A DNA stretch of 59,323 nt from Clostridiales bacterium (GCA_004556545.1 SFGO01000004.1:1-59323); one strand, 5' to 3'; counted from the first letter of the stretch, positions 8,609 through 16,304 are shown. Numbers and translations: made by a program. Notes: a model not told the origin generated them from the letters alone.

Positions 8609-9445
8609 TCAGGGCTTCTTCGTGGTCTTGGGTGCGGCAGTCGGTTTGGGCGTGGGCTTAGTCGTGGGCTTGGGCGTGGCGCTGGGTTCCGGCGTGACGC
8701 TCACCCCCAGCAGCTCGTCATAATCCGCCTGCAATTCTTCAACAAAGGCTTGCAGCTCCTGAAATTCCGCAGCGGCTTCCAGCGCCTTCTGCTCTGCGGC
8801 GGCGGCCTGTTCCTTGGCAAGGGTCAGGGCTTTTTCCGCTTCGTCCTTCGCCTTGGCCGCATTCTCGGCTTCCAGCGTGCTGGCCTTGGCCTGAGCGATT
8901 GCCTCTTCCGCCTGCTTCTGCGCCGCTTCCAGCTCAGCCGTCAGCTGGACATTCGCGCCGGAGACGGTTTCATGCTGCGTCTGCAATTCTGTCAACGCCG
9001 CTTCGGTATCGGTCAGCTTGGCCGTCAGTTCTTCCACCTGTGCCTTCAGCGCTGCTTCCGTTTCGGCTGCTGCCTGAGCGGCGGCTTCCGCTTCCAGCTT
9101 TGCTTCTGCTTTGGCTTCTTCCTTCGCCTGCTGAACGGCGGCTTCCGTTTCTTCCTTGCTCTGGACGGCTGCGGCTTCCAGATCGGCGGCGGCTTTTTCC
9201 TCCGCTTCCTTCATGGACGCCTGCAAAGCTTCCAGCTCTGCGGCCTTCGCTTCCCCATCCGCCTTGCTTGTTTCCAGCTCGGCCAGCGTTTCCTCTAACT
9301 GCGTGTTCAGGGCGGCCTTTTCCGTGAGGGCGGCGTTCTTGTCGGCAAAGCCAACGATGGCCAGAACGACCGCCGCAAGGAAGGCGACGCAAAGGATCAG
9401 GGAAATAGGCTGCTTTGCAGAAGAACTGGTTTGTACCTTACTCAT
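8609..9445 (-). CDS. Membrane-anchored Ala/Glu coiled-coil protein
   Basis: A 278-residue protein with no recognised family. A single transmembrane segment is at about residues 15-33 (LILCVAFLAAVVLAIVGFA), followed by about 200 residues of heptad-like Ala/Glu/Lys/Gln sequence, a long coiled coil. The last 30 residues are a Pro/Thr/Lys tail with PKPT-type repeats, suggestive of a wall-embedded linker. Topology would place the coiled coil outside the cell. A structural or cell-wall spacing role is inference. The start has AGGAGG nine bases upstream and an extended -10 promoter at 9493-9501. It is transcribed alone. Confidence 0.7.
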   Translation of the reverse strand: MSKVQTSSSAKQPISLILCVAFLAAVVLAIVGFADKNAALTEKAALNTQLEETLAELETSKADGEAKAAELEALQASMKEAEEKAAADLEAAAVQSKEETEAAVQQAKEEAKAEAKLEAEAAAQAAAETEAALKAQVEELTAKLTDTEAALTELQTQHETVSGANVQLTAELEAAQKQAEEAIAQAKASTLEAENAAKAKDEAEKALTLAKEQAAAAEQKALEAAAEFQELQAFVEELQADYDELLGVSVTPEPSATPKPTTKPTPKPTAAPKTTKKP

Positions 9446-9492
9446 GGAAAGACCTCCTGTTCAAATCGTTTTGCTGGTTTCAGTCTATTTTC

Positions 9493-9501
9493 AGTATAAC
9501 A
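9493..9501 (-). promoter_or_regulatory. Extended -10 promoter of the coiled-coil gene
   Basis: On the minus strand the sequence TGTTATACT is an extended -10 element (TGn plus TATACT) about 50 bases upstream of the start codon. No good -35 box is present. Confidence 0.5.
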
Positions 9502-9590
9502 TAATATGCAAATAAATGGAAGAAAATCGCCAAAAATTACATCCAAAAATTACAAAACAACTGAAACGGCGGCAGTTTTTCCATACAAAA

Positions 9591-9624
9591 GGCCTTTGCT
9601 TCCCCAAAACGGGAAACAAAGGCC
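9591..9624 (-). terminator. Intrinsic terminator of nagA
   Basis: GGCCTTTG at 9591 and CAAAGGCC ending 9624 form the outer stem and TTCCC/GGGAA the inner stem. The minus-strand side is followed by TTTT. It stands 27 bases after the nagA stop and ends the pot-nagA transcript. Confidence 0.75.
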
Positions 9625-9650
9625 CTTTCGATTTTGTTTTTCAAACGATT

Positions 9651-10766
9651 TCAGCCAACCGTGCCCTTGAAGGCATAGTTTTCATCAAAACGGCTGAAAA
9701 TCGCAGGCGCGCCCAGCTCGATCTCGCCCAGCTCTTCATTGCCGATGGACAGTGCCGGGGTTTGGGTGGTCATCAGCGCCGCTTCCTCGGGGGTCGCGCC
9801 GAAGCGCATCAGGTTCTGGAAGGCGCGAACCATGGTCAGGGTGCTGCCCGCCAGCGTGCCGTCCTTCAGCCGGGCCGCGCCTTCATGGACGAAAACGTCC
9901 TGGCCGCCCAGCTGATACTGGCCGTCCGGCATGCCTGCGGCCTCCATCGCATCGGTGATGGCCACCAGCTTTTCCCCGCCCTTGGTGCGGATGATGAGCT
10001 TCACAATATCCGGGTGCAGATGGATGCCGTCGGAAATCACCTCGCACTGGAGCCGTTCGTCCACCAGCGCCGCGCCGGGTACGCCGGGAGCGCGGTGGTT
10101 CAGGGGCGTCTGCGCGTTGAAGGTGTGGGTCACATGGGTCGCGCCCGCCTCCGCCGCAGCGTGAGTCGTCTCCGCATCCGCCGTGGTGTGGCCGATGCTG
10201 ACGGTAATGCCCTTCTTCGTCAGCTCCCGGATGAAGTCCAGCGCGCCCGCCCGTTCCGGGGCCATGGTGATGAGCCGCACGATGCTTTCCAGCCCGCCGG
10301 TATAGCGCTGCCAGTTTTCCTCATTGGGGTCGGCAAAATACTGCTTCAGCTGCGCGCCCGCCTTGGCCTCCGCCAGAAACGGCGCTTCCATGTGGGCGCC
10401 CAGCACGATGGCTCCGTCCGGCTCGGGCCGGTCCATCACGGCCTTTATGCCCTCAAGGGCCTTGACCGTATCCTCCGGGCTGGCGCTCATGGTGGTAGGC
10501 AGGAACGCTGCCACGCCTACCTTTTTCAGTTCCCGGCTCATATGGCGGACGGCTTCCTCGCCCTGCATGGTATCCATGCCCTTGAATGCGTGGATATGAA
10601 CGTCCACAAACCCGGGCAGCAGCAGATCGCCGCCCAGATCGAGCGTTTCTTCTCCTTCCGCCGCCAGTCCTGTGCCGATGGCGCTGATCCGGCCGTCCCG
10701 AATCAAAAGATCCGTCTTTTCCTGAAATTTTCCGTCCATAAAGGCTTTCGCATTTTGAATCAGCAT
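9651..10766 (-). CDS. nagA: N-acetylglucosamine-6-phosphate deacetylase
   Basis: A 371-residue amidohydrolase that converts N-acetylglucosamine-6-phosphate to glucosamine-6-phosphate and acetate, used in amino-sugar catabolism and cell-wall recycling. Visible motifs are GFVDVHIHAF near residue 53 (metal site), a glutamate in GAHMEAPF, SIGHTTADA and VTHTFNAQ for the other metal ligands, and the catalytic aspartate in ITDAMEAAG. The length is normal. ATG 10766 is used rather than the overlapping TTG because GGAAGG precedes it. It begins 35 bases after the potD stop, so it is probably co-transcribed with the polyamine genes, an unusual pairing. No nagB or PTS gene is in the window. Confidence 0.93.
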   Translation of the reverse strand: MLIQNAKAFMDGKFQEKTDLLIRDGRISAIGTGLAAEGEETLDLGGDLLLPGFVDVHIHAFKGMDTMQGEEAVRHMSRELKKVGVAAFLPTTMSASPEDTVKALEGIKAVMDRPEPDGAIVLGAHMEAPFLAEAKAGAQLKQYFADPNEENWQRYTGGLESIVRLITMAPERAGALDFIRELTKKGITVSIGHTTADAETTHAAAEAGATHVTHTFNAQTPLNHRAPGVPGAALVDERLQCEVISDGIHLHPDIVKLIIRTKGGEKLVAITDAMEAAGMPDGQYQLGGQDVFVHEGAARLKDGTLAGSTLTMVRAFQNLMRFGATPEEAALMTTQTPALSIGNEELGEIELGAPAIFSRFDENYAFKGTVG

Positions 10767-10801
10767 CAAACAGCCTTCCTTCCGTATCCCATATTGCGGT
10801 C

Positions 10802-11833
10802 TTATTGCAGCTTGAAGGCGGCGTAAATGTCCGCGTAGGCCGATTCCGCGTCGCCGATGTTCATCACGTACTCCGCGCTTTTCAGCATTTCCTCCGGGGG
10901 ATTATAGGCGGGATTGGTCCAGTAGTCGTCGCTCAGTTCCGCTTCGGCGGCCTTGTTGACGCACATATAGGCCTGATATTCCGCGTCATGGGCGGCCACC
11001 TTCGCGTCCATCAGGTAATTCAGGAACGCATGGGCGTTTTCCGCATTCTGAGACGCGGCGGTCAGCACAAAGCCGTCGATGCCGAAGCCCAGTCCCTCCT
11101 TGGGGTACACCAGCTTGTACTGGGGGAACTCCTGCATAATCAGGCTGGCAAAGGGCGTAAACAGGAAGCCCACGCTGGCCTCGCCGCTCTGCATGGCGGC
11201 ATAGGCCTCCATATCGCCGAAGGTGCGGATGTTCTTGTACAGGGGCATCAGCTTTTCTTTCGCCTGCGCCAGAATGTCCGGATCCGTCTCATTCATGCTG
11301 TAGCCCAGCGTTTTCAGCGTCACGCCGATCAGCACCCGGTACTGCTCCAGACAGGCCACGGAGTCGGTCAGGCTCTCGTTCCACAGGTCTTCGTAGCCGG
11401 TGATTTCAAAGGACACCCGTTCCGGGTCGTACACGATTAGCGGGCAGCCCGCCACGTAGGGAATCACATACTGATTGTCCGGGTCGAAGTACTGGTTCAG
11501 GTACAGCGGATTCAGGTTTTCGTAGTTGGGCAGCAGGCTCTTGTCCAGCTCCTGCAGAAGCCCCGCCTGACGCAGGATGTCCAGCGAGTAATCGCTGGTC
11601 AGAATCAGGTCGTAGCCCTCGCCGCCGGACTGCGTTACCTTCAGCAGCATATCGTCGATGGAATCCATGGGCGACCACACCACATCGATGCCCGTCTCGT
11701 TTTCGAAGGCCTGAATGGTGTCCTCGTCCACATAGCCCTCCCAGCTGAGGACATTCACCGTTCCTTCCGCCAGCGCGGGCAGCGCCAGCACCGCCAGCGC
11801 CAACGCCAGCAGCAGAGATAAACCTTTTTTCAT
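10802..11833 (-). CDS. potD: Polyamine ABC transporter substrate-binding protein
   Basis: A 343-residue periplasmic-type binding protein of the PotD/PotF group that delivers spermidine or putrescine to the PotABC transporter. An N-terminal signal peptide ends in LPALA with cleavage before EGTVNVLSWEGYV. There is no lipobox cysteine, which is unusual for a monoderm, where binding proteins are normally lipid-anchored. The polyamine-contacting aromatic WEGY motif near the N-terminus and later aspartates are present. It lies downstream of potC, separated by 284 bp that contain an R1 repeat. Start at ATG 11833. Confidence 0.92.
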   Translation of the reverse strand: MKKGLSLLLALALAVLALPALAEGTVNVLSWEGYVDEDTIQAFENETGIDVVWSPMDSIDDMLLKVTQSGGEGYDLILTSDYSLDILRQAGLLQELDKSLLPNYENLNPLYLNQYFDPDNQYVIPYVAGCPLIVYDPERVSFEITGYEDLWNESLTDSVACLEQYRVLIGVTLKTLGYSMNETDPDILAQAKEKLMPLYKNIRTFGDMEAYAAMQSGEASVGFLFTPFASLIMQEFPQYKLVYPKEGLGFGIDGFVLTAASQNAENAHAFLNYLMDAKVAAHDAEYQAYMCVNKAAEAELSDDYWTNPAYNPPEEMLKSAEYVMNIGDAESAYADIYAAFKLQ

Positions 11834-11848
11834 GATTCAAACCCCTTT

Positions 11849-12049
11849 CTGAGTTTCCTTGGAAACGCATCAGAGTGTCAAAAAAGTGGAGGTGCAGGAG
11901 GCACTGCCTCCTGCCGGGGTTATAGGGGCGGAGCCCCTAAACCTTGTGCCGCAGCACTTTTCCCGCAAACCAGCGAAGCGCTGTTTGCGGGCACGGGCAG
12001 CCAACATGGGGGTTTTTCGACAACCTGCTGAGTTTCCTTGGAAACGCAT
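11849..12049 (+). repeat. R1 element copy 1 with duplicated hairpin flanks
   Basis: The core at 11871-12027 (157 bp) starts cagagTGTCAAAAAAGTGG and ends TTTTTCGACA plus a few bases. It folds into successive hairpins: GCAGGAGGCA/TGCCTCCTGC, TAGGGGC/GCCCCTA, GTGC/GCAC, and a 13-bp stem with CCCGCAAA/TTTGCGGG outer arms. An exact 22-bp direct repeat flanks it at 11849-11870 and 12028-12049, containing the palindrome GTTTCC-TT-GGAAAC. The copy sits between potC and potD. A small hairpin with CGGGC arms lies at 12064-12080. No gene is present in 11834-12117. Confidence 0.85.
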
Positions 12050-12117
12050 TGCTTTTATTCGATCGCGGGCAAAGCCCGGAGATCACAGAAATGATTTTCC
12101 CCGTCCAGGGAACGCCG

Positions 12118-12948
12118 TCAGTTCGCTGCGGCCTTCTTTTCCCTGGCCTTCCGCACGGCCTGCCCATAGCGCTGGACGGCCACGGCCAGAAACACGGCGG
12201 CAATCATCAGCGAGCACAGGGCGTTGACCCGGGGGCTGACCCCCACCTTCACACTGGAATAGATCTTCAGGGGCAGGGTGCCTTCGCCCGCGCCGTAGAC
12301 AAAAAAGCTGATGACAAAATCGTCCATGCTCATGGCCAGCGCCAGAAACGCGCCGCTGACGATGGCGGGACGGCACAGCGGCAGCGTAATATCCCACAGC
12401 ACCCGCGGGGGCGCCGCGCCCAGATCCCGAGCCGCGTCGAACAGGGATTGATCCATGCCTACCAACCGGCTCTTGACCGACAGGAACACATAGGGAATGC
12501 AGAACGTGGTATGGGCCAGCACCAGCCGGGCCACGTTGTCCCGAACGCCCAGCGCATTGAAGATGACCATAAAGGCCAGACCCAGCACGATTTCCGGGAT
12601 CATGATGGGCAGGATGGAGAACGCCTCCATGAACCGTTCGAAGCGGCCCGGCTTGCCCCGGAAGCCCAGCGCGCTGCGGGTCATGCCCACCGCGCCCAGA
12701 CTGCCGACGATCACGGACAGCAGCACCGACCACAGCGCCACCCGAAGGCTCAAAAGCAAGGCGGGGCCGTAGCCGCCCTTGCCGTCCAGCAGTTCGCCGT
12801 ACCAGCGGGTCGTCCAGCCGGTAAAGGCCAACGGAATGCGGGTGGAATTATCGTTGAAGGAATAAACCACCACGACCACGATGGGCAGATACAGCACCAG
12901 CAGCACCAGTCCGAGGAACAGCTTGGAACCGAAAGAATGCTTCTTCAT
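12118..12948 (-). CDS. potC: Polyamine ABC transporter permease PotC
   Basis: A 276-residue inner-membrane permease with six predicted helices and the ABC-permease EAA motif reading DAARDLGAAPPRVLWDITLPL. It forms the channel with PotB and is powered by PotA. The N-terminus MKKHSFG leads straight into the first helix. It starts 13 bases after the potB stop with AGGAGG-like sequence overlapping the end of potB. Length and layout match PotC. Confidence 0.93.
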   Translation of the reverse strand: MKKHSFGSKLFLGLVLLVLYLPIVVVVVYSFNDNSTRIPLAFTGWTTRWYGELLDGKGGYGPALLLSLRVALWSVLLSVIVGSLGAVGMTRSALGFRGKPGRFERFMEAFSILPIMIPEIVLGLAFMVIFNALGVRDNVARLVLAHTTFCIPYVFLSVKSRLVGMDQSLFDAARDLGAAPPRVLWDITLPLCRPAIVSGAFLALAMSMDDFVISFFVYGAGEGTLPLKIYSSVKVGVSPRVNALCSLMIAAVFLAVAVQRYGQAVRKAREKKAAAN

Positions 12949-12961
12949 TCGTTTTCCCTCC

Positions 12962-13816
12962 TCAGAACAGGCCCAGGCCGTCGGCGTCGCCGCCTGCCCG
13001 GCGGTACAGTGCGATGACCGCGCCGGTCACGGCCAGCATCAGCACGCTCAGAGCCGAAGCCATGGGCAGATCCCGGCTCTTCATCAGGCTTTGAATCAGA
13101 TTGCCCGCCAGCATGGTCTTGCTGCCGCCCAGCAGATCGTTCAGGAAGAACAGCCCCGTCGAGGGGATGAACACCAGCACGCACCCCGCCATCAGCCCGG
13201 ACAGGGTCAGGGGCACGGTCACGGTGAAAAAAGCGTGCAGCGGACTGGCTCCCAGATCCCGGGCCGCTTCCACCACGGAATCGTCCAGCTTTTCCACCGC
13301 CGTGGAGGATGGCAGAATCATAAACGGCACCAGCGCGTACACCATGCCCAGAAACACCGCGCCTTCGGTGTTCAGCAGCTTCAGCGGCTGCTGAATCCAG
13401 CCCAGATTCATCAGCAGGGTATTGATGGGGCCGTTGCCGATGAGCAGGATCCGCCAGCCGTAGATACGGATGAGGGAATTGGTCCAGAAGGGCACCACCA
13501 GCAGCATGGTGACGATGGAGCGGGAAGCCGGTTTCAGCCGCGCCATCAGGTAGCCGAAGGGATAGCCGATCAGGGCGCAGAAAAGCGTGGTCAGCGCCGC
13601 CAGCCGCAGGCTGTTCACCAGCACCTGAAAATACTGCGGTTCTCGCAGACGGGCGTAATTGTCCAGCGTCCACTGGCCGGATACGCCGATCAGCTCGCCC
13701 CGGCCCTGCAGGCTCAGGGCGATTACATACCCCATCGCCGCCAGCACGAAGAGCACCGTCCACAGGTACAGGGGCAGCTTCAGCAGCAGCGCAAAGCGTT
13801 TATCCTTGCGGTTCAT
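12962..13816 (-). CDS. potB: Polyamine ABC transporter permease PotB
   Basis: A 284-residue permease with six predicted helices. The EAA motif is EAARDLGASPLHAFFTVTVPL near residue 185, the contact site for PotA. It pairs with PotC to form the translocation path. Its ATG overlaps the potA stop by four bases (ATGA), showing translational coupling. Confidence 0.93.
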   Translation of the reverse strand: MNRKDKRFALLLKLPLYLWTVLFVLAAMGYVIALSLQGRGELIGVSGQWTLDNYARLREPQYFQVLVNSLRLAALTTLFCALIGYPFGYLMARLKPASRSIVTMLLVVPFWTNSLIRIYGWRILLIGNGPINTLLMNLGWIQQPLKLLNTEGAVFLGMVYALVPFMILPSSTAVEKLDDSVVEAARDLGASPLHAFFTVTVPLTLSGLMAGCVLVFIPSTGLFFLNDLLGGSKTMLAGNLIQSLMKSRDLPMASALSVLMLAVTGAVIALYRRAGGDADGLGLF

Positions 13817-14943
13817 CCCTGTCCCTCCCCGGCGGCTTCCGAATCGAGTTTTTCATCGAGTTTTTCATCTGGCACCATGGGCGCGTGGGTCTGATTCCAG
13901 CCCACATAGACCCGGTCGCCGATCTGGAACTGATCCATTTCAGAGGCCTGCGTGACGGCTTTGACCGTCACCCGGTCGCTGAGGGCAATCAGGGTATGCT
14001 GCATCCCGCCGGAATAGTACTTCTGGCGAATGACGCCCTGCAGCTCCATCTGGTGCTGGGGCTGGAAGCCATAGCGTACCCGCTGGGGCCGCAGGCACAG
14101 CACCGCCCGGTCGTCAACGGCAAAGGGCCGGTCGCTGAGGACGGGCAGCTCCACATCCTCCACCCGCAGGGTGAAGCGGTTTTCCGGATGGACGGCGGTC
14201 ACCTCGCCCCGAAGCAGGTTGCTCTGGCCAATGAATCCGGCGGCGAACAGCGTCTGCGGATGCTCGTACACTTCCTCCGGCGTGCCGATCTGTTCCACCC
14301 GGCCCTCCCGGAGAATCACAATCCGGGTGGACATATTCAGGGCTTCCTCCTGGTCGTGGGTGATATAGAGGAAGGTGATGCCCATTTCCTGCTGCATCCG
14401 CTTCAGCTCCGTCTGCATCTGCTGGCGCAGCTTCAGATCCAGCGCGCCCAGCGGTTCGTCCAGAAGCAGCACCTTGGGTCGCAGCACCGCCGCCCGGGCA
14501 ATGGCGACGCGCTGCCGCTGGCCGCCGCTAAGCTGGGCAGGCATGCGCTTTTCATAGCCGGACAGCCGCACCAGCCGCAGGGCTTCCTCCACCCGCTGTT
14601 TCTGCTCCGGCTTTTTGATTCCCCTTACTTTTAACCCATAGGCGATATTCTGAAACACGTTCATGTGTGGAAAAAGCGCATAGCTCTGGAACACGGTATT
14701 CAGGGGCCGCTTTTCCGGCGGCAGGCCGGTAATATCCCGGCCTTCCAGCCAGACCCGACCCTCCGTCACGCTTTCCAGCCCGGCGATCATCCGCAAGGTC
14801 GTGGTCTTTCCGCAGCCGGAAGGGCCCAGCAGGGTCAGGAATTCCCCCGGGTAAATATCCAGATTCAGGTGATGCAGAATCATCCCCTGTCCGTAATCCT
14901 TGCACAGGTTTTCCAGCCGAAGCAGCGGCGTTTGTTCACTCAC
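13813..14943 (-). CDS. potA: Polyamine ABC transporter ATP-binding protein PotA
   Basis: A 376-residue ATPase that drives polyamine import. The Walker A motif GPSGCGKTT is near residue 40, the signature LSGGQRQRVAIARA near 138, Walker B LLLDEPLGALD near 160, and the switch histidine in YITHDQEEAL near 195. Residues 240-350 form the TOBE-type regulatory domain. I use GTG 14943, which overlaps the end of arsR by eight bases and has GGGAG upstream. The C-terminus has a repetitive EKLDEKLD segment. Confidence 0.95.
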   Translation of the reverse strand: MSEQTPLLRLENLCKDYGQGMILHHLNLDIYPGEFLTLLGPSGCGKTTTLRMIAGLESVTEGRVWLEGRDITGLPPEKRPLNTVFQSYALFPHMNVFQNIAYGLKVRGIKKPEQKQRVEEALRLVRLSGYEKRMPAQLSGGQRQRVAIARAAVLRPKVLLLDEPLGALDLKLRQQMQTELKRMQQEMGITFLYITHDQEEALNMSTRIVILREGRVEQIGTPEEVYEHPQTLFAAGFIGQSNLLRGEVTAVHPENRFTLRVEDVELPVLSDRPFAVDDRAVLCLRPQRVRYGFQPQHQMELQGVIRQKYYSGGMQHTLIALSDRVTVKAVTQASEMDQFQIGDRVYVGWNQTHAPMVPDEKLDEKLDSEAAGEGQG

Positions 14944-15235
14944 GGGCCTTTTCTCCCTTCACGGCCCGACAGATGGCGTGCAGCAGCGCCTCTACCCCGG
15001 GCCAGATTTCCTGATTGATGGTGTATACCGTGGCGCAGCCCTCCCGGCGGGCATGCACCAGCCCCACGTCCACCAGCGCCTTCATATGATAGCTGATGGT
15101 GGGCTGGGTGCAGTCAAACGCCCGGTGGATCTCGCAGCCGTTCATTTCCCGTTCCGAAAGCATGCTCAAAATCTGCAGGCGGGTCTCGTCGCACAGCGCC
15201 TTCAGAATGGGGATGGATGCCTGAAAGCAATTCAT
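14936..15235 (-). CDS. ArsR-family winged-helix regulator
   Basis: A 99-residue ArsR/SmtB-type repressor. The winged helix-turn-helix is clear (DETRLQILSMLSE, then CTQPTISYHMKALVDVGLV as recognition region, then the wing ARREGCATVY). Six cysteines (3, 15, 34, 42, 67, 89) are present, but the classical CVCDLC metal site is not; C34 and C42 flank the recognition helix. It heads the potABCD operon and overlaps potA, so it probably represses its own operon through the inverted repeat at 15256-15277. The inducer is unknown; a metal, thiol or polyamine signal are all possible. AAAGGAG precedes the ATG. Confidence 0.9.
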   Translation of the reverse strand: MNCFQASIPILKALCDETRLQILSMLSEREMNGCEIHRAFDCTQPTISYHMKALVDVGLVHARREGCATVYTINQEIWPGVEALLHAICRAVKGEKARE

Positions 15236-15255
15236 GGTTTCGACTCCTTTGCCTT

Positions 15256-15277
15256 TATATAGAGATTCCTCTATATA
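15256..15277. promoter_or_regulatory. Probable ArsR operator
   Basis: A perfect inverted repeat with arms TATATAGAG and CTCTATATA around a 4-base centre lies over the expected transcription start of the arsR-pot operon and 21 bases upstream of the arsR start codon. Its place and symmetry fit an autoregulatory ArsR operator; binding is inferred. Confidence 0.75.
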
Positions 15278-15283
15278 GACGAC

Positions 15284-15312
15284 AGTTTATATCTTCTCCG
15301 GCCCCTTGTCAA
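15284..15312 (-). promoter_or_regulatory. Promoter of the arsR-pot operon
   Basis: On the minus strand TTGACA (15312-15307) and TAAACT (15289-15284) are 17 bases apart. Transcription would begin inside the inverted repeat at 15256-15277. Confidence 0.75.
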
Positions 15313-15345
15313 TATGCAATTCATTTTTTTACAAATGGACAATCA

Positions 15346-15552
15346 AAAGCCCCGAACCGAAGTCCGGGGCTCAGTGTGTCAGAAAAGTGGAGGTGCAGGA
15401 GGCACTGCCTCCTGCCGGGGTTTTAGGGGCGGAGCCCCTAATCCTTGTGCCACAGCACTTTTTCCCGCGAACCAGCGAAGCGCTGTTCGCGGGCGATGGC
15501 AGCCGATCAGGGCTTTTCGACAGTCTAAAGCCCCGAACCGAAGTCCGGGGCT
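15346..15552 (+). repeat. R1 element copy 2 with duplicated terminator flanks
   Basis: The core at 15372-15526 (155 bp) aligns to copy 1 along its full length. The flanks 15346-15371 and 15527-15552 are identical 26-bp sequences. On the minus strand each is a terminator hairpin with arms AGCCCCGGAC and GTTCGGGGCT and a TTCG loop; the outer copy is followed by TTTTG. It lies downstream of the minus-strand zinc-ribbon gene. The long stem carries a paired change against copy 1 (CCCGCGAAC/GTTCGCGGG instead of CCCGCAAAC/GTTTGCGGG), so pairing is preserved. Confidence 0.85.
15527..15552 (-). terminator. Terminator hairpin of the zinc-ribbon gene (inner copy)
   Basis: The first hairpin met after the zinc-ribbon stop at 15623. 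It has a 10-bp stem with one mismatch and a TTCG loop but only three T residues follow; its exact duplicate at 15346-15371 keeps four. Confidence 0.65.
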
Positions 15553-15622
15553 GAGCGTTTCCGTTTTCCTTGTTTTGAAAGCGATGGGAACGGGCCCTTC
15601 CGCAAAAGCGCCGTTCTGTTTT

Positions 15623-15901
15623 TCAGCCGTGACGATGGGCGGCGAAGCACTCGCTGCAATAGATGGGCCGATCGCTCTTGGGCACGAAGGGAACCGTGGT
15701 GGGCTTGCCGCAGGCGGCGCACACCGTTTCATAGGATTCACGGGGCGCGTTGGCACGGCTGGCCTTCCGGGCGGCGCGGCAATCCTTGCAGCGGGTAGGC
15801 TCATTCTGGAAGCCCTTCTCTGCATAGAACTCCTGCTCACCGGCGGTGAACACGAACTCAGCGCCGCAGTCGCGGCACACAAGGGTTTTGTCCTGGTACA
15901 T
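15623..15901 (-). CDS. Small double zinc-ribbon protein
   Basis: A 92-residue protein with four CxxC pairs: C9/C12, C38/C41, C61/C64 and C82/C85. The N-terminal half (VCRDCG ... RCKDCR) resembles the probable zinc-ribbon family seen in many Clostridia; the C-terminal half has the VCAACGKPTTVPF ... RPIYCSECF pattern. It should bind two zinc ions. Its function is not known; an RNA- or ribosome-associated role is possible but is only inference. ATG 15901 is chosen because GGAGG precedes it by ten bases; an upstream frame adds residues with no resemblance. The gene lies directly behind a structured RNA, which may be its leader. Confidence 0.85.
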   Translation of the reverse strand: MYQDKTLVCRDCGAEFVFTAGEQEFYAEKGFQNEPTRCKDCRAARKASRANAPRESYETVCAACGKPTTVPFVPKSDRPIYCSECFAAHRHG

Positions 15902-15930
15902 GATGGGGATCCTCCAATTCCATTCAAGTT

Positions 15931-16146
15931 GATGCATCCGGCTGACCTGGTCTTTGACCCCACACTCGCCGGCGGGAGGGTTTGCTCATCGCTTCGGCGC
16001 CCTACGCACCCTCTCTCGCCGCCTGACGGCGGCGGCCGGACTTACCTCTAGAACGCGCCATGCTCACCGGAACTTTGTCCGGCTTACGTGGACCGCTTTG
16101 CCCGCGTCTGGCATCGGCTTGCAACCACAGACCCGGATGCAACATA
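15931..16146 (-). ncRNA. Structured RNA candidate (raiA-motif-like)
   Basis: On the minus strand a closing stem pairs TGCATCCGG near 16142-16134 with CCGGATGCA at 15942-15933. Inside are further helices: CCGGA/TCCGG, CGCCGCC-GTCA-GGCGGCG, GAGGGT/ACCCTC, and GGTC-AAA-GACC near the 3' end. The interior holds unpaired purine-rich patches such as TAGAGGTAAGTCCGG. A strong promoter places transcription start at the 5' end of the closing stem, and the RNA ends just before the ribosome binding site of the zinc-ribbon gene. Size and wording recall the raiA-motif RNA of Firmicutes, but that match is from memory and needs a covariance search. It could act as a leader or as a free RNA. Confidence 0.6.
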
Positions 16147-16149
16147 CCT

Positions 16150-16178
16150 ATTATAATATTCTATTCGTCAAAAAACAA
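16150..16178 (-). promoter_or_regulatory. Promoter of the structured RNA / zinc-ribbon gene
   Basis: On the minus strand TTGTTT (16178-16173) and a consensus TATAAT (16155-16150) are 17 bases apart. The expected start site is about seven bases downstream, at the edge of the RNA closing stem. Confidence 0.75.
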
Positions 16179-16274
16179 GGTACTTTTTTGTAGAAACCCC
16201 GCAAACGCCAGTCTTCCTGCAAAGCCCGGCAAAATTCGACAGTTTCCGACGCCGGATTGTGGGAAAGCAGACAC

Positions 16275-16304
16275 TTTACAAGCACTAAAGTCATATGATA
16301 AACT
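16275..16304 (+). promoter_or_regulatory. Probable promoter of the Na/Pi transporter operon
   Basis: TTTACA at 16275-16280 and TAAACT at 16299-16304 are 18 bases apart, leaving an untranslated leader of about 75 bases that contains a GCCGCG/CGCGGC hairpin. Confidence 0.5.

Noticed and set aside
11859..12010. Short open frames inside R1 reading VEVQEALPPAG and so on
   Set aside because: There is no start codon or ribosome binding site, the frame is not kept in copy 3, and base changes preserve stems rather than codons.
11871..12027. Ordinary insertion sequence or group II intron remnant
   Set aside because: There is no transposase or reverse transcriptase, the copies are full-length at about 155-180 bp with matching ends, and the flanking duplications are far longer than usual.
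15931..16146. RNase P RNA or tRNA in the zinc-ribbon leader
   Set aside because: The purine patch AGAGGTAAGTCCGG recalls RNase P, but the RNA is too short and the rest of the conserved core is not seen; no tRNA cloverleaf fits.
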